Assembly (NCBI RefSeq): GCF_029813115.1
Contig: NZ_JAPZDS010000004.1
Span: 124,001 to 188,000 of the forward strand
Length of the DNA: 64,000 nucleotides
Reading direction: 5' to 3'
Origin: Aureimonas sp. SK2
GTDB taxonomy: Bacteria > Pseudomonadota > Alphaproteobacteria > Rhizobiales > Rhizobiaceae
The notes under the pieces are model-generated. The model made no database searches. It worked only from the letters and a program-made list of their open reading frames with translations, and had not been told where the DNA came from. Both the position numbers and the translations under genes were made by a program. Shown one piece after another: positions 16,054 to 24,529 of this stretch. Within the stretch, counting starts at the first letter, position 1. Each line of letters starts with the position of its first letter.

Positions 16054-17511
16054 TCACGCGACGGCGCGCGGGCGCGCGGGGGCCGGCGGGCGGAGCACGG
16101 CCTCCATCGTCTGGTCGAGATTGCGGGGCCTGGGGGCGGGCATTGCCTGCACCCGGCGCACCGAGCGGCCCCACCCGGCGGTGCCGGTGACGAGCTGCCG
16201 GTCGCGCATCGCGAAGCGCCCGCGAACCAGCGTGTGGACGGGAAGGCCCGTTGTCTCCATCCCCTCGAACGGCGTGATCTTGCCGCGAGAATGCAGCTCC
16301 GCCGCACGGATCACATGGCGGCGCTTCATATCCACGAAGGCGATGTCGGCGTCGGCACCCACGGTGAGCGAGCCCTTGCGCGGGAAAAGGCCGAAGGCAC
16401 GCGCGGGCGCGCCGGCCGACATGCGCACGTATTCGGCCAGCGAGAAGCGCCCATCGTTCACGGCGGTGAGCATCAGTTGCATCTGCGTCTCGACGCCGGG
16501 AAAGCCGCAATCGGCGGTCCAGATATCGTCGCGCCGCTTCTCGGCGGGGTCGTGCGGCGCGTGGTCGGTCGCGATCATGTCGATCGTTCCATCCTGAAGC
16601 GCCTCCCAGAGCGCCGCCTGGTGGTGCCTCTCGCGCACAGGCGGGTTGACGCGGATGATCGAGCCCAGCGTCTCGTAGGCCTCCTCGTCGAAGAGGAGGT
16701 AATGCGGGCAGGTCTCGCCCGTGATGTCGACGCCCCGCGCCTTCGCCTCGCGCAAGGGGCGCAGCTCGTCGGCCGACGAGATGTGGAGGATGTGGATGCG
16801 CGCGCCGGTCCATTCGGCGAGGATCGCCGCACGCGCCACCGCTTCCGTCGCGACGACGGCGGGCCGCGAGGCAAGATGGGCGAGCGGATCGTGCCGGCCC
16901 GCGGCCGTCAGCTTGCGCTGGCGCCAAGCCATGATCGACGCCGTCTCGGCATGGAGCGAGCAGCGCAGGCCGTGCTTCGCCAGGATTTCGAACCCTTCCA
17001 GCATCGCGCCCGTCGAGGGCGAGGGCAGGTTGCCGAACGTGTTGCCCATGAAGCACTTGAAGGCCGCGACCCCGCCCTCGATCAGCGCTTCGAGCTGGTC
17101 GATATTGTCTTCGGCGAGAAGCCCGTAGATGCCGAAGTCGACATGCGCCTTCCCGGCCGCCTCGAGCTTCAGCGCGAGCGCCTCGGGCGTGCCCGTCGGC
17201 GGGTTGGTGTTGGGCATCTCGAAGACGGTGGTGACGCCGCCCATGGCGGCGGCCGCCGTGCCCGTGCCCCAGTCCTCCTTGTGCGTGTAGCCGGGCTCGC
17301 GAAAATGGACATGCGCATCGATCGCACCGGGCAGGAGATGGAGCCCGGTGGCGTCGACGATCTCGCGCGCCGCCGGCATCGCCTCGGGCGTTCCGACAGC
17401 GACGATCGTGCCGTCACGGATGGCGAGCGCCGCATCCTGCGTGCCCGTCTCGCTGGCGATCGTCCCGTTGAGGACGACGAGGTCGACAAGGGGCTGGGTT
17501 TCGAGCGTCAT
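16054..17511 (-). CDS. Dihydroorotase/allantoinase-like cyclic amidohydrolase
   Basis: This 485-residue protein is of the cyclic amidohydrolase (dihydroorotase, allantoinase, hydantoinase) family, which opens five- or six-membered cyclic ureides. The metal centre is intact: DAHVHFREPG (two His), AAFKCFMGN (carbamylated Lys), SLHAET, HILHISS and ATDHAPH (Asp). The THKEDWGTGTAAAAMGGVTT and MPNTNPPT blocks are dihydroorotase/allantoinase-like. A Pro/Arg-rich tail after about residue 455 (PAPARPRAVA at the end) is extra. Start ATG at 17511 is 12 bases from the stop codon of the SDR gene. Its location inside the ring-opening operon suggests a catabolic rather than biosynthetic role, with hydantoin, dihydropyrimidine or allantoin as candidates. 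Confidence 0.88.
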   Translation of the reverse strand: MTLETQPLVDLVVLNGTIASETGTQDAALAIRDGTIVAVGTPEAMPAAREIVDATGLHLLPGAIDAHVHFREPGYTHKEDWGTGTAAAAMGGVTTVFEMPNTNPPTGTPEALALKLEAAGKAHVDFGIYGLLAEDNIDQLEALIEGGVAAFKCFMGNTFGNLPSPSTGAMLEGFEILAKHGLRCSLHAETASIMAWRQRKLTAAGRHDPLAHLASRPAVVATEAVARAAILAEWTGARIHILHISSADELRPLREAKARGVDITGETCPHYLLFDEEAYETLGSIIRVNPPVRERHHQAALWEALQDGTIDMIATDHAPHDPAEKRRDDIWTADCGFPGVETQMQLMLTAVNDGRFSLAEYVRMSAGAPARAFGLFPRKGSLTVGADADIAFVDMKRRHVIRAAELHSRGKITPFEGMETTGLPVHTLVRGRFAMRDRQLVTGTAGWGRSVRRVQAMPAPRPRNLDQTMEAVLRPPAPARPRAVA

Positions 17512-17522
17512 GGCGGGTCCTT

Positions 17523-18320
17523 TCAGAGCATGGCCCAGCCGCCGTCGACCGGCAGGTCGACGCCGGTGATCTGGCGGGCGGCGTCGCTGGCGAGGAAGAG
17601 GCAGGCATGGGCCACGTCCTCGTCGGTCGAGACGCGGCGAAGGGCGTAGTCCTCGGCGTGGCGCCGGGCGGCTTCCTCCTCCGAGATGCCGAGCCGCGCG
17701 GCCATTTCGGGCACGACCTTGGTGCGGAAACGAGGGCCGTCCACCATGCCGGGCGCGACGCAGTTGACGTTGACGTTGTGCGGGCCGGCTTCCAAAGCGA
17801 AGGACTTGGTGATGCCGCGCAAGCCCCATTTGGAAGCGGAATAGGCCATGCGCCCGGCCCGGCCGCGCATACCGAACGTGCCGCCGACATTGACGATGCG
17901 CCCGCCCCCGCCCGCGATCATCGCCGGCATCACCGCACGCATCGTGTTGAAGCAGCCGGCCATGTTGAGCGTGACGATCTCGTTGAACTCCTCGGCCGTC
18001 GTCTCCCAGCCCGTCTTGCCGATCGGGCCGGAGCCGCCCGCGACGTTGACGAGGACGTCGATGCGGCCGAAGGTCTCGCGGGTCCGCTCGGCCAGCGCCG
18101 CCGCGTCGCTCTCGCTCGTCACGTCGCAGGCGACGACGATCGCCTCCGCGCCGCGCGACCGCGCCTCTTGCGCCACCGGCTCGATCGCGCCCGTGTCGCG
18201 CCCGGCCAGCGCCAGCCGGCACCCTTCGCTCGCAAAGGCCCGGCTGACGGCCGCGCCCATCCCCTTGGCGGGACCGGTGATGACCACGGTCCGCCCCTTC
18301 AATCCGAGTTCCATGTCCAT
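17523..18320 (-). CDS. SDR family NAD(P)-dependent oxidoreductase
   Basis: This 265-residue classical short-chain dehydrogenase has the cofactor motif VVITGPAKGMGAA near residue 12, NVAGG near residue 93, catalytic Ser in NVGGTFG (an unusual replacement, where the family mostly has GS/SS here), and YSASKWGL with Tyr and Lys. The FabG-like C-terminus ends GVDLPVDGGWAML. It sits between a binding protein and a cyclic amidohydrolase gene, with gaps of eight and 11 bases, so it belongs to the operon. A reduction or oxidation step on a ring or on a malonate- or lactate-type fragment is possible. I do not assign a substrate. Confidence 0.88.
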   Translation of the reverse strand: MDMELGLKGRTVVITGPAKGMGAAVSRAFASEGCRLALAGRDTGAIEPVAQEARSRGAEAIVVACDVTSESDAAALAERTRETFGRIDVLVNVAGGSGPIGKTGWETTAEEFNEIVTLNMAGCFNTMRAVMPAMIAGGGGRIVNVGGTFGMRGRAGRMAYSASKWGLRGITKSFALEAGPHNVNVNCVAPGMVDGPRFRTKVVPEMAARLGISEEEAARRHAEDYALRRVSTDEDVAHACLFLASDAARQITGVDLPVDGGWAML

Positions 18321-18328
18321 ACCTGCTT

Positions 18329-19357
18329 TCAGTTCACGACGGCCGTCGGCCGCTCGGCAAGCGGCGGCAGGAAGGCATCGGTGAAGACCTCCTCCAGCGC
18401 CGGCGTCCGCGGCAGCGCGTTGGCCTCCACCACCACGTCGATCGCCCGCTTCATGCGCTCGAGGTCGATGGCGCCGAGGCCGATGGTCTTGATTTCCGGG
18501 TGGTTCATCTCGGCGGCGAGCGTCGCCTTCGTGCGCTCGATCTCCACCGTCTCGTTGAGCAGCGGCTCGCGCTTCATCACCGCCTCGACCGAGCCGGCCG
18601 GGTCGGCGATCATGTCCTTGGTCGCCTTGTTGAGGGCCGACAGCAGGCCCTTCACGGCCTCCGGGTGCTCCTCGGCGAACGACTTCGAGACGACGAGGGC
18701 GTTGGAATAGAGGTCGAGCCCGTAGTCGCCGAACTTGATGAAGCGGAGTTGCGTGTCGGGGTCGATGCCGGCCGCCTTGGCGCTGAAGGCGATCGTGTTG
18801 ACATAGCCGAACACGCCGTCCACCTGCCCGCTCATCAGCATCTGCTCGCGCAGGTTCGGCTGCATGTTGGTGACGGTCACAGCCGAGGCGTCGAGGCCGG
18901 CGGCCTTGGCAAAGGCCGGGAAGAGTTTCAGCGCGCCGTCGCTGGCGGGGCCGCCGACCGTCTTGCCGGCGAGGTCGGCCGGCTTCTCGATCGGGCCGTC
19001 CGCCTTCACCGCGATGGTGAAGGGCGGCGTGTTGAACATCTGGTAGACGCCGATCGGCGCCTGGTCCGGCTGCGTGGCGGCCAGCGAGATCAGCGCGTTG
19101 ATGTCGCCGAAGCCGACGTCGTAGGCCCCCGTCGCGACCTTGGTGATCGCGGCGGCCGAGCCCTCGCCCTGGTCGATCGTCACGTCGAGGCCTGCGTCTT
19201 TGAAATAACCCTTGTCCTCGGCCAGGAAGAACAGGGCCTGCGGTCCCTGGTACTTCCAGTTGAGGACCATGCGGACGGGCGTCTGGGCTTCCGCCTGCGC
19301 CAGCGGCGCGGCGGAGGCGAGAAGAGCAAGACCGAGGCCGGCGAGAAAAGACCGCAT
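18329..19357 (-). CDS. Second NMT1/THI5-type ABC substrate-binding protein
   Basis: This 342-residue periplasmic binding protein has a signal peptide (FLAGLGLALLASAAPLAQAEA) and a mature start near QTPVRMVLNWKYQG. It is a clear paralogue of the product of 13323-14363: both share VTIDQGEGSAA, GAYDxGFGDINALI, QANLQEQML/QPNLREQML and LDLYSNxxVVS-type segments. The operon encodes only one permease and one ATPase, so this protein either feeds the same importer with a second ligand or acts as a ligand sensor. It lies three bases downstream of the isochorismatase-like gene. Confidence 0.9.
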   Translation of the reverse strand: MRSFLAGLGLALLASAAPLAQAEAQTPVRMVLNWKYQGPQALFFLAEDKGYFKDAGLDVTIDQGEGSAAAITKVATGAYDVGFGDINALISLAATQPDQAPIGVYQMFNTPPFTIAVKADGPIEKPADLAGKTVGGPASDGALKLFPAFAKAAGLDASAVTVTNMQPNLREQMLMSGQVDGVFGYVNTIAFSAKAAGIDPDTQLRFIKFGDYGLDLYSNALVVSKSFAEEHPEAVKGLLSALNKATKDMIADPAGSVEAVMKREPLLNETVEIERTKATLAAEMNHPEIKTIGLGAIDLERMKRAIDVVVEANALPRTPALEEVFTDAFLPPLAERPTAVVN

Positions 19358-19360
19358 GGT

Positions 19361-20188
19361 TCAGGCTTCCTTTGCGAGAGGGGAGGAGTTCAGGGCGGGA
19401 AGGATGTCGGCGCTCGTCGCCACGAAGCCGTGCAGCGTCTCCACGAGCCAGACGACGGCCGCCTCGATCTCGGGCGGCGAGACGGTGGCGCACAGGTCGC
19501 AGACGAGCACGCAGTCGTAGCCGAGCGCGGCGGCGTCGGTGAGCGTCTCGAAGACGCAGCGGTCGGTGTTGATGCCGCAGAAGAGAAGCGTCGTGACACC
19601 CATCCGGCGCAGGAGGCTGTCGAGATGGGTGTCGGGAAAGCCGGAGAAACGCTGCTTGTGGACCTCGAAGTCGCCCGGCTCGCGCGTCAGCCCCTCGGCC
19701 AGCGCCGCGCCCCAGGAACCGGCGTGGAGCGTGCCCTCGCCGCGCCCGGCGGCAGGCTCGCCGTAGCCGGTGGCCGACGCCTCGCGCTTGCCGCGATAAA
19801 GCGTCGAGGCCGGCAGATGCGCGGCCGTGCCGGGCAGGCCCCAGTTCAGCCAGACGACGGGCAGGCCGGCATTCCGGCATGTTCCGGCGAAGGCGTCGAT
19901 CCTCTCCACCGGCGCCCGGCCCTGCCGGCCGGCGCGGGCGAACCAGCCCTCGCCGTGCAGGAAGTCGTTCTGCAGGTCCACCGCGATCAGCGCGGTGCGC
20001 GAAAGGTCGACCTCGACCGCGCGGGGCCGGGCGGCAAACGTCGCCGATCGGGACGCGGGCTCGGGGCGACACGTCGAGATGCCGTCCGGTCCGACCTGCC
20101 AGCCTTGGCCCGCAGAAAGGCCGAGGCGGAATGAAATGTCGGTCTGGGAAGGTAGGATCGTTTCGGCCAAGCACTCGGCTCCTGTCAT
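19361..20188 (-). CDS. Isochorismatase-fold cysteine hydrolase
   Basis: This 275-residue protein is of the isochorismatase superfamily and heads the minus operon. The Asp-Lys-Cys triad is visible: IAVDLQNDF, VHKQRFSGF and GINTDRCV. The N-terminus is about 60 residues longer than usual before the first strand (SRTALIAVDLQ); an internal start is possible, but the ATG at 20188 is the first after the divergent promoter region. Relatives include N-carbamoylsarcosine amidase, ureidoacrylate hydrolase (RutB), nicotinamidase and biuret hydrolase, so hydrolysis of a linear ureide or amide from ring opening is plausible. It is only distantly like the two isochorismatase-type enzymes of the plus operon. 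Confidence 0.85.
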   Translation of the reverse strand: MTGAECLAETILPSQTDISFRLGLSAGQGWQVGPDGISTCRPEPASRSATFAARPRAVEVDLSRTALIAVDLQNDFLHGEGWFARAGRQGRAPVERIDAFAGTCRNAGLPVVWLNWGLPGTAAHLPASTLYRGKREASATGYGEPAAGRGEGTLHAGSWGAALAEGLTREPGDFEVHKQRFSGFPDTHLDSLLRRMGVTTLLFCGINTDRCVFETLTDAAALGYDCVLVCDLCATVSPPEIEAAVVWLVETLHGFVATSADILPALNSSPLAKEA

Positions 20189-20234
20189 CTCGCCAGGAGG
20201 CTACAGGGCGATTTGCGAATACCGGAAATGCTGA

Positions 20235-20257
20235 TTTCGATCCGATGTGATACGAAA
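20235..20257. promoter_or_regulatory. Inverted repeat in the LysR/operon intergenic region
   Basis: TTTCG and CGAAA are separated by 13 bases in the 101-base gap between the divergent LysR and isochorismatase genes. LysR proteins commonly bind imperfect palindromes in such gaps. Site assignment is by position and symmetry only. Confidence 0.35.
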
Positions 20258-20289
20258 AAGTCTACACCCCGCGTTCGAAAGGCAATGCG

Positions 20290-21207
20290 ATGCGGCACAT
20301 GCGGATCTGGGCCTATGTGGACCTGGCGGCGCGCCACGGGTCGATCCGGCGGGCGGCGGAAGAGCTCAACATCACGCCCTCCGCCCTCCAGCGCCGCATC
20401 CAGGACGTGGAGGACGATCTCGGCACTCCGATCTTCGAACGGTCGGCGCAGGGCGTCCGACTGACGGCGGCCGGTGAGACCTTCATCCGCTGGATCCGGC
20501 AGCAGGCGGTGGACCTCGAGCGCACGCGCTCGCAGATCGAAAGCCTCGGCGGCCTCAAGCGCGGCCATATCCGGATCGCCTGCAGCCAGGCGCTGGTGAA
20601 CCATTTCCTGCCGCAGGAGATCGCCGGCTTCCGCCGCTCCTATCCGCGCGTCAGCTTCGCCGTGTCGGTGGTGGACCACGACGTCGCCCTGCAGCGGCTC
20701 GTGGACTACGAGGCGGACATCGTCCTGATCTTCCGGCCCCGCCGCAGCGCCGAGCTGCAGCCCATCGTCTCGGTCGGGCAGCGGCTCCATGCCGTCATGG
20801 CCAGCGACCACCCGTTGGCGGGACAGGACACGATCCGCCTGCGCGACTGCGCGCCCTATCCGATCGCGCTGGCCGACCGGTCCTTCGGCTCGCGTCGGAT
20901 CATCGACGGGATCCTGTCCACCAGTTCCTTCTCGCTGTCGATCGACTTCGAGTCCGATTCCTTCGAGATGCTGCGCAACCTCGCGCGCTCGGGCGAGGTC
21001 ATCACGTTCCAGATCGAGGTGGGGTCGGAGACCACCTGGCTGGAGCCGGGGCTCGTGTCCGTGCCCGTGGCCGACACCGATCCGACCCACGGCCCCCTGG
21101 TTCTCGGCCAGTTGCGGGGGCGCACCCTGCCCGTCGCCGCCGCCAAGTTCGTCGAGCAGGTGGCGAGGCGACTCGACCGGACCCGCAATCTGCCGCAGGG
21201 CGCATGA
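20290..21207 (+). CDS. LysR-family transcriptional regulator
   Basis: This 305-residue regulator has the winged-helix DNA-binding domain in residues 1-60 (GSIRRAAEELNITPSALQRRI, followed by LGTPIFERSAQGVRLTAAG) and the type 2 periplasmic-binding-like effector domain from about residue 90. It is divergent from the minus operon and directly upstream of the sigma-54 driven plus operon, so it could control one or both. In Pseudomonas sp. ADP the LysR protein AtzR activates the cyanuric acid operon atzDEF in response to cyanuric acid and nitrogen limitation (established). Whether this protein is a functional equivalent is inference. Confidence 0.92.
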   Translation: MRHMRIWAYVDLAARHGSIRRAAEELNITPSALQRRIQDVEDDLGTPIFERSAQGVRLTAAGETFIRWIRQQAVDLERTRSQIESLGGLKRGHIRIACSQALVNHFLPQEIAGFRRSYPRVSFAVSVVDHDVALQRLVDYEADIVLIFRPRRSAELQPIVSVGQRLHAVMASDHPLAGQDTIRLRDCAPYPIALADRSFGSRRIIDGILSTSSFSLSIDFESDSFEMLRNLARSGEVITFQIEVGSETTWLEPGLVSVPVADTDPTHGPLVLGQLRGRTLPVAAAKFVEQVARRLDRTRNLPQGA

Positions 21208-21308
21208 GCGCACAACCTGACACCACAATTGCCTATTTTTAGATCAAACGGCAGGAGACCTTGAAGCGTCCAGAGAGGCAAGATGCTGTAAAATCAATGC
21301 TTCGGACT

Positions 21309-21325
21309 TTGGCACGGGCATTGCA
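21309..21325 (+). promoter_or_regulatory. Sigma-54 (RpoN) -24/-12 promoter
   Basis: The sequence TTGGCACGGGCATTGCA matches the RpoN consensus YTGGCACGrNNNTTGCW at every defined position. The -24 GG is at 21311-21312 and the -12 GC at 21323-21324, with the obligatory 10 bases between. Transcription would start near 21336, about 30 bases before the binding-protein ATG. RpoN needs an enhancer-binding activator; NtrC is the obvious candidate for a nitrogen-scavenging operon, but I see no clear NtrC palindrome in the 100 bases upstream. Confidence 0.85.
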
Positions 21326-21364
21326 TGCAATCTCTCGTCACCTCCTCGACGGGATTTTGCCGCC

Positions 21365-22480
21365 ATGTCCTTTCTGCCGCTTCACCGCCGCCGCTTCCTC
21401 CTGGGCGCGGGTGCGCTCGCCCTCTCGCCCCTGGCCATGCGCGTCGGCGCGGCGCGGGCCGCCGAGGATCTGACGGTCGGCTTCCTCTATGTCGGCCCGA
21501 AGGACGACTTCGGCTACAATCAGGCCCATGCGCAGGCGGCCGCCATCATCAAGCAGATGCCCGGCGTCACGGTGCTCGAAGAGGAGAACGTCGCCGAGAG
21601 CGAGGCCGTCTCGCGCTCCATGCAGTCGATGATCGAGCTGGACGGCGCCAAGCTCCTGTTCCCGACCTCCTTCGGCTACTACAATCCCTTCGTGCTGAAC
21701 GCCGCGAGCGCCAATCCCGAGGTGGAGTTCCGCCATTGCGGGGGGCTCTGGAGCGACAGCGACCCGAAGAACGCCGGCTCCTATTTCGGCTATATCGGCA
21801 TGGCGCAGTACCTGTCGGGCATCGTCGCCGGCCACCAGTCGAAGTCGAAGAAGCTCGGCTTCATCGCCGCCAAGCCGATCCCGCAGGTCCTCCTCAACAT
21901 CAACTCCTTCACGCTGGGCGCGCGCTCGGTCGATCCGTCGATCACGACGCAGGTCATCTTCACCGGCGACTGGTCGATGCCGGTCAAGGAGGCGGAAGCC
22001 GCCAACGCGCTGATCGACCAGGGCGTCGACGTCATCACCTGCCATGTCGACGGGCCGAAGGTGCTGGTCCAGACGGCGGCGGGGCGCGGCTGCTTCGTCA
22101 CCGGCTACCACACGAGCCAGGCCGAGCTCGCGCCCGAGCACTACCTCACCGGCGCCGAATGGGACTGGGCCAACGTCTACCGATCCTTCGTGGAAAAGGC
22201 GCAGGCCGGCGAACCCCTGCCGAACTTCGTGCGCGGGGGTCTTGCGGAAGGCTTCGTGAAGTCGAGCCCCTACGGCGCGATGGTGGGCGAGGCCGCGCGT
22301 GCCCAAGCCGACAGCGTGCGCGCCGAGATGATGAAGGGCGGCTATTCCGTCATCAAGGGACCGCTCAAGGACAACAAGGGCAAGGAGGTCGTCGCCGCCG
22401 GCCAGAGCTACCCGGAAACCGCGATCGAGCTCGAGAAGATGGACTACCTCGTCGAGGGTGTCGTCGGCTCGACGGCCTGA
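21365..22480 (+). CDS. BMP-family ABC transporter substrate-binding protein
   Basis: This 371-residue periplasmic binding protein is of the BMP (PnrA/Med-like) family, whose members bind purine nucleosides and other bases. The N-terminus HRRRFLLGAGALAL resembles a twin-arginine signal, with processing near ARAAEDLTVGF. The VGFLYVGPKDDFGYN opening is typical of the family. It is the first gene after the sigma-54 promoter and is followed by two permeases, so it starts the importer. The likely ligand is a urea- or amide-type or heterocyclic nitrogen compound (biuret, cyanuric acid, formamide or similar), inferred from the enzymes encoded downstream. Confidence 0.92.
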   Translation: MSFLPLHRRRFLLGAGALALSPLAMRVGAARAAEDLTVGFLYVGPKDDFGYNQAHAQAAAIIKQMPGVTVLEEENVAESEAVSRSMQSMIELDGAKLLFPTSFGYYNPFVLNAASANPEVEFRHCGGLWSDSDPKNAGSYFGYIGMAQYLSGIVAGHQSKSKKLGFIAAKPIPQVLLNINSFTLGARSVDPSITTQVIFTGDWSMPVKEAEAANALIDQGVDVITCHVDGPKVLVQTAAGRGCFVTGYHTSQAELAPEHYLTGAEWDWANVYRSFVEKAQAGEPLPNFVRGGLAEGFVKSSPYGAMVGEAARAQADSVRAEMMKGGYSVIKGPLKDNKGKEVVAAGQSYPETAIELEKMDYLVEGVVGSTA

Positions 22481-22499
22481 GCGGCGGGGATCGGCTGCG

Positions 22500-23606
22500 A
22501 TGACCCTCGATCTGTCCTCCCCTATGGCCGCGCCGTCGCGCGGCCTCTCGGACGCCGCGTGTCGACGGATCGAGGCCGTGCTCCTGCCGGTCCTCGCGAT
22601 CCTCTCAGGGTTTGCCGCCTTCGCGCTGTTCCTAGCCGTCCAGGGGCACTCCCCCGCCGAATTCGCCTCGCTCGTCTGGCGCGGCGGCTTCGGCACGGCC
22701 TTCTCCATCGCGAACACGCTGCAGCGCGCGGCTCCTCTCCTCCTCACCGCGCTCTGCGTCGCGCTGCCGGCGCAGCTCGGCCTCGTGGTGATCGGCGGCG
22801 AGGGCGCGCTCGTCCTGGGCGGTCTCGCGGCCGCCGCGGTCGGCGCGGCGCTGACCGGCCTGTCGTCGGCCGTCGGCCTCGGCGCGATGGCGCTTGCGGG
22901 CGCGCTGGTCGGCGGCTTCTGGATCGGGCTCGCCGGCTGGCTGCGCCATGCGCGAGGCGTCAACGAGACGATCGCCTCCCTCCTCCTCAGCTATATCGCG
23001 ATCGCCCTCTTCAACCATATCGTGGAAGGCCCGCTGCGCGACCCGGCGAGCCTCAACAAACCCTCCACCGCGCCCCTGCCGGCGGAGTTCCGCATCGGCA
23101 CCCTGCCGGGGATCGACGTCCACTGGGGTTTTGCCGTCGGCGTCCTCGCCTGCCTCGTGAGCGCCTTCGTGATCCGGCGCACCACCTTTGGTTTTGCCGC
23201 GCGCATCGCCGGCGGCAACGCGCGCGCGGCCGCCGTCCAGGGCCTGCCGGTCGGACGGCTCGTCGTCGCCTTCGCGGTGGCCGGAGGCGCGGCCGCCGGC
23301 ATCGCGGGGATGATCGACGTCGCGGCGGTGCAGGGCTCGGCCAACGCGTCGCTGATCGCGGGCACCGGCTATACCGGCATCCTCGTCGCCTTCCTCGCGC
23401 GCCAGAACCCGCTGGCCATCCTGCCGATGGCGATCCTCGTCGGCGGCATCGCGGCGGCGGGCGGCCTCGTCCAGCGCCGCATGGGCCTGCCGGACGCGAC
23501 CATGCTCGTGCTCCAGGGCTGCCTGTTCCTGTCCATCCTCCTGTCGGAAACGCTGGCCGGACGCCTCGTGCCCAAGGCCCTGCGCGCGGAGGCAAGCGCC
23601 CGATGA
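22500..23606 (+). CDS. ABC transporter permease 1 (nucleoside/simple-sugar type)
   Basis: This 368-residue polytopic permease is of the BPD_transp_2 family, as found in BMP-type nucleoside importers. The ATG at 22500 (MTLDLSS) is 19 bases after the binding-protein stop. An upstream in-frame ATG at 22458 would overlap the binding-protein gene and is less likely. Conserved segments include LGLVVIGGEGALVLGG and RGVNETIASLLLSYIA near residue 150, the typical NExI motif of these permeases. It overlaps the next gene by four bases (ATGA). Confidence 0.92.
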   Translation: MTLDLSSPMAAPSRGLSDAACRRIEAVLLPVLAILSGFAAFALFLAVQGHSPAEFASLVWRGGFGTAFSIANTLQRAAPLLLTALCVALPAQLGLVVIGGEGALVLGGLAAAAVGAALTGLSSAVGLGAMALAGALVGGFWIGLAGWLRHARGVNETIASLLLSYIAIALFNHIVEGPLRDPASLNKPSTAPLPAEFRIGTLPGIDVHWGFAVGVLACLVSAFVIRRTTFGFAARIAGGNARAAAVQGLPVGRLVVAFAVAGGAAAGIAGMIDVAAVQGSANASLIAGTGYTGILVAFLARQNPLAILPMAILVGGIAAAGGLVQRRMGLPDATMLVLQGCLFLSILLSETLAGRLVPKALRAEASAR

Positions 23607-24520
23607 GCCTCGATCTCTGGAGCGTCCTCGTCGCGGTTCTGGGCGGCGCCATCCGCGTCTCCACGCCCTTCCTCTTCGTCAGCCTCGGCGAATGCGTGAC
23701 GGAGAAATCGGGCCGCATCAATCTCGGGCTGGAAGGCACACTGGTTTTCGGCGCGATGGCCGGCTACGGCGGATCGCTTCTGATTGGAAATCCCTGGGCC
23801 GGGGTGCTCGCCGCCGGCCTCGCCGGCACGCTGTTCGGGCTGCTGCACGGGGCGATCTGCTCGCTGAAAGGCGTCAACGACATCGCGGTCGGCATCGCGC
23901 TGATGATCTTCGGCACGGGCCTCGCCTTCTTCTTCGGCAAACCGCTGATCCAGCCGGCCGCGCCCATGCTGCAGGCGATCGACCTCGGCTTCTGGACGAG
24001 CGATCCGGCGCTGAGGGCCGCCCTCCAGATCAATCCGCTGTTCCTTTTGGGCATCGCGATCGCCTTCGCCATGGGCTTCGCCTTCCGCCGAACGCGGGTC
24101 GGGCTCATCCTTCGCATGGTCGGCGACAGCGCCGACGCCGCGCGCGCGATGGGTTACCCGATCGTGCCGGTGCGGATCGCCGCCACCATGTTCGGCGGCT
24201 TCATGGCCGGGGTCGGCGGGGCCTATCTCTCGCTCTACTATCCCGGCTCCTGGAACGAGGGCATCTCGTCGGGCCAGGGGCTGATCGCCGTCGCGCTCGT
24301 CATCTTCGCGCGGTGGAACCCCGTCGCCTGCTTCGGGGCGGCGCTCCTCTTCGGCGGGGCGGGCGCGCTCGGCCCCGCGCTCCAGTCGGTCGGCGTCACC
24401 GGCGGCACCTACCTCTTCTACGCCGCGCCGTACGTGCTGACGCTTCTCATCCTGATCCTCACCTCCTCGCCCCGCCGCGCCCTCGACGGCGCGCCGCGCG
24501 AACTTTCCATCACGAAATAG
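23603..24520 (+). CDS. ABC transporter permease 2 (nucleoside/simple-sugar type)
   Basis: This 305-residue second permease has the characteristic start ATPFLFVSLGE-like segment (here STPFLFVSLGECVTEKSG), RINLGLEGTLVFGAMAG and KGVNDIAVGIALMIFGTGL. The start overlaps the first permease stop. With the partner permease it forms the heterodimeric channel. Unusually, the ATPase gene is not next but comes after two hydrolase genes (26257-27825). Confidence 0.92.
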   Translation: MSLDLWSVLVAVLGGAIRVSTPFLFVSLGECVTEKSGRINLGLEGTLVFGAMAGYGGSLLIGNPWAGVLAAGLAGTLFGLLHGAICSLKGVNDIAVGIALMIFGTGLAFFFGKPLIQPAAPMLQAIDLGFWTSDPALRAALQINPLFLLGIAIAFAMGFAFRRTRVGLILRMVGDSADAARAMGYPIVPVRIAATMFGGFMAGVGGAYLSLYYPGSWNEGISSGQGLIAVALVIFARWNPVACFGAALLFGGAGALGPALQSVGVTGGTYLFYAAPYVLTLLILILTSSPRRALDGAPRELSITK

Positions 24521-24529
24521 GAGCCCGGC

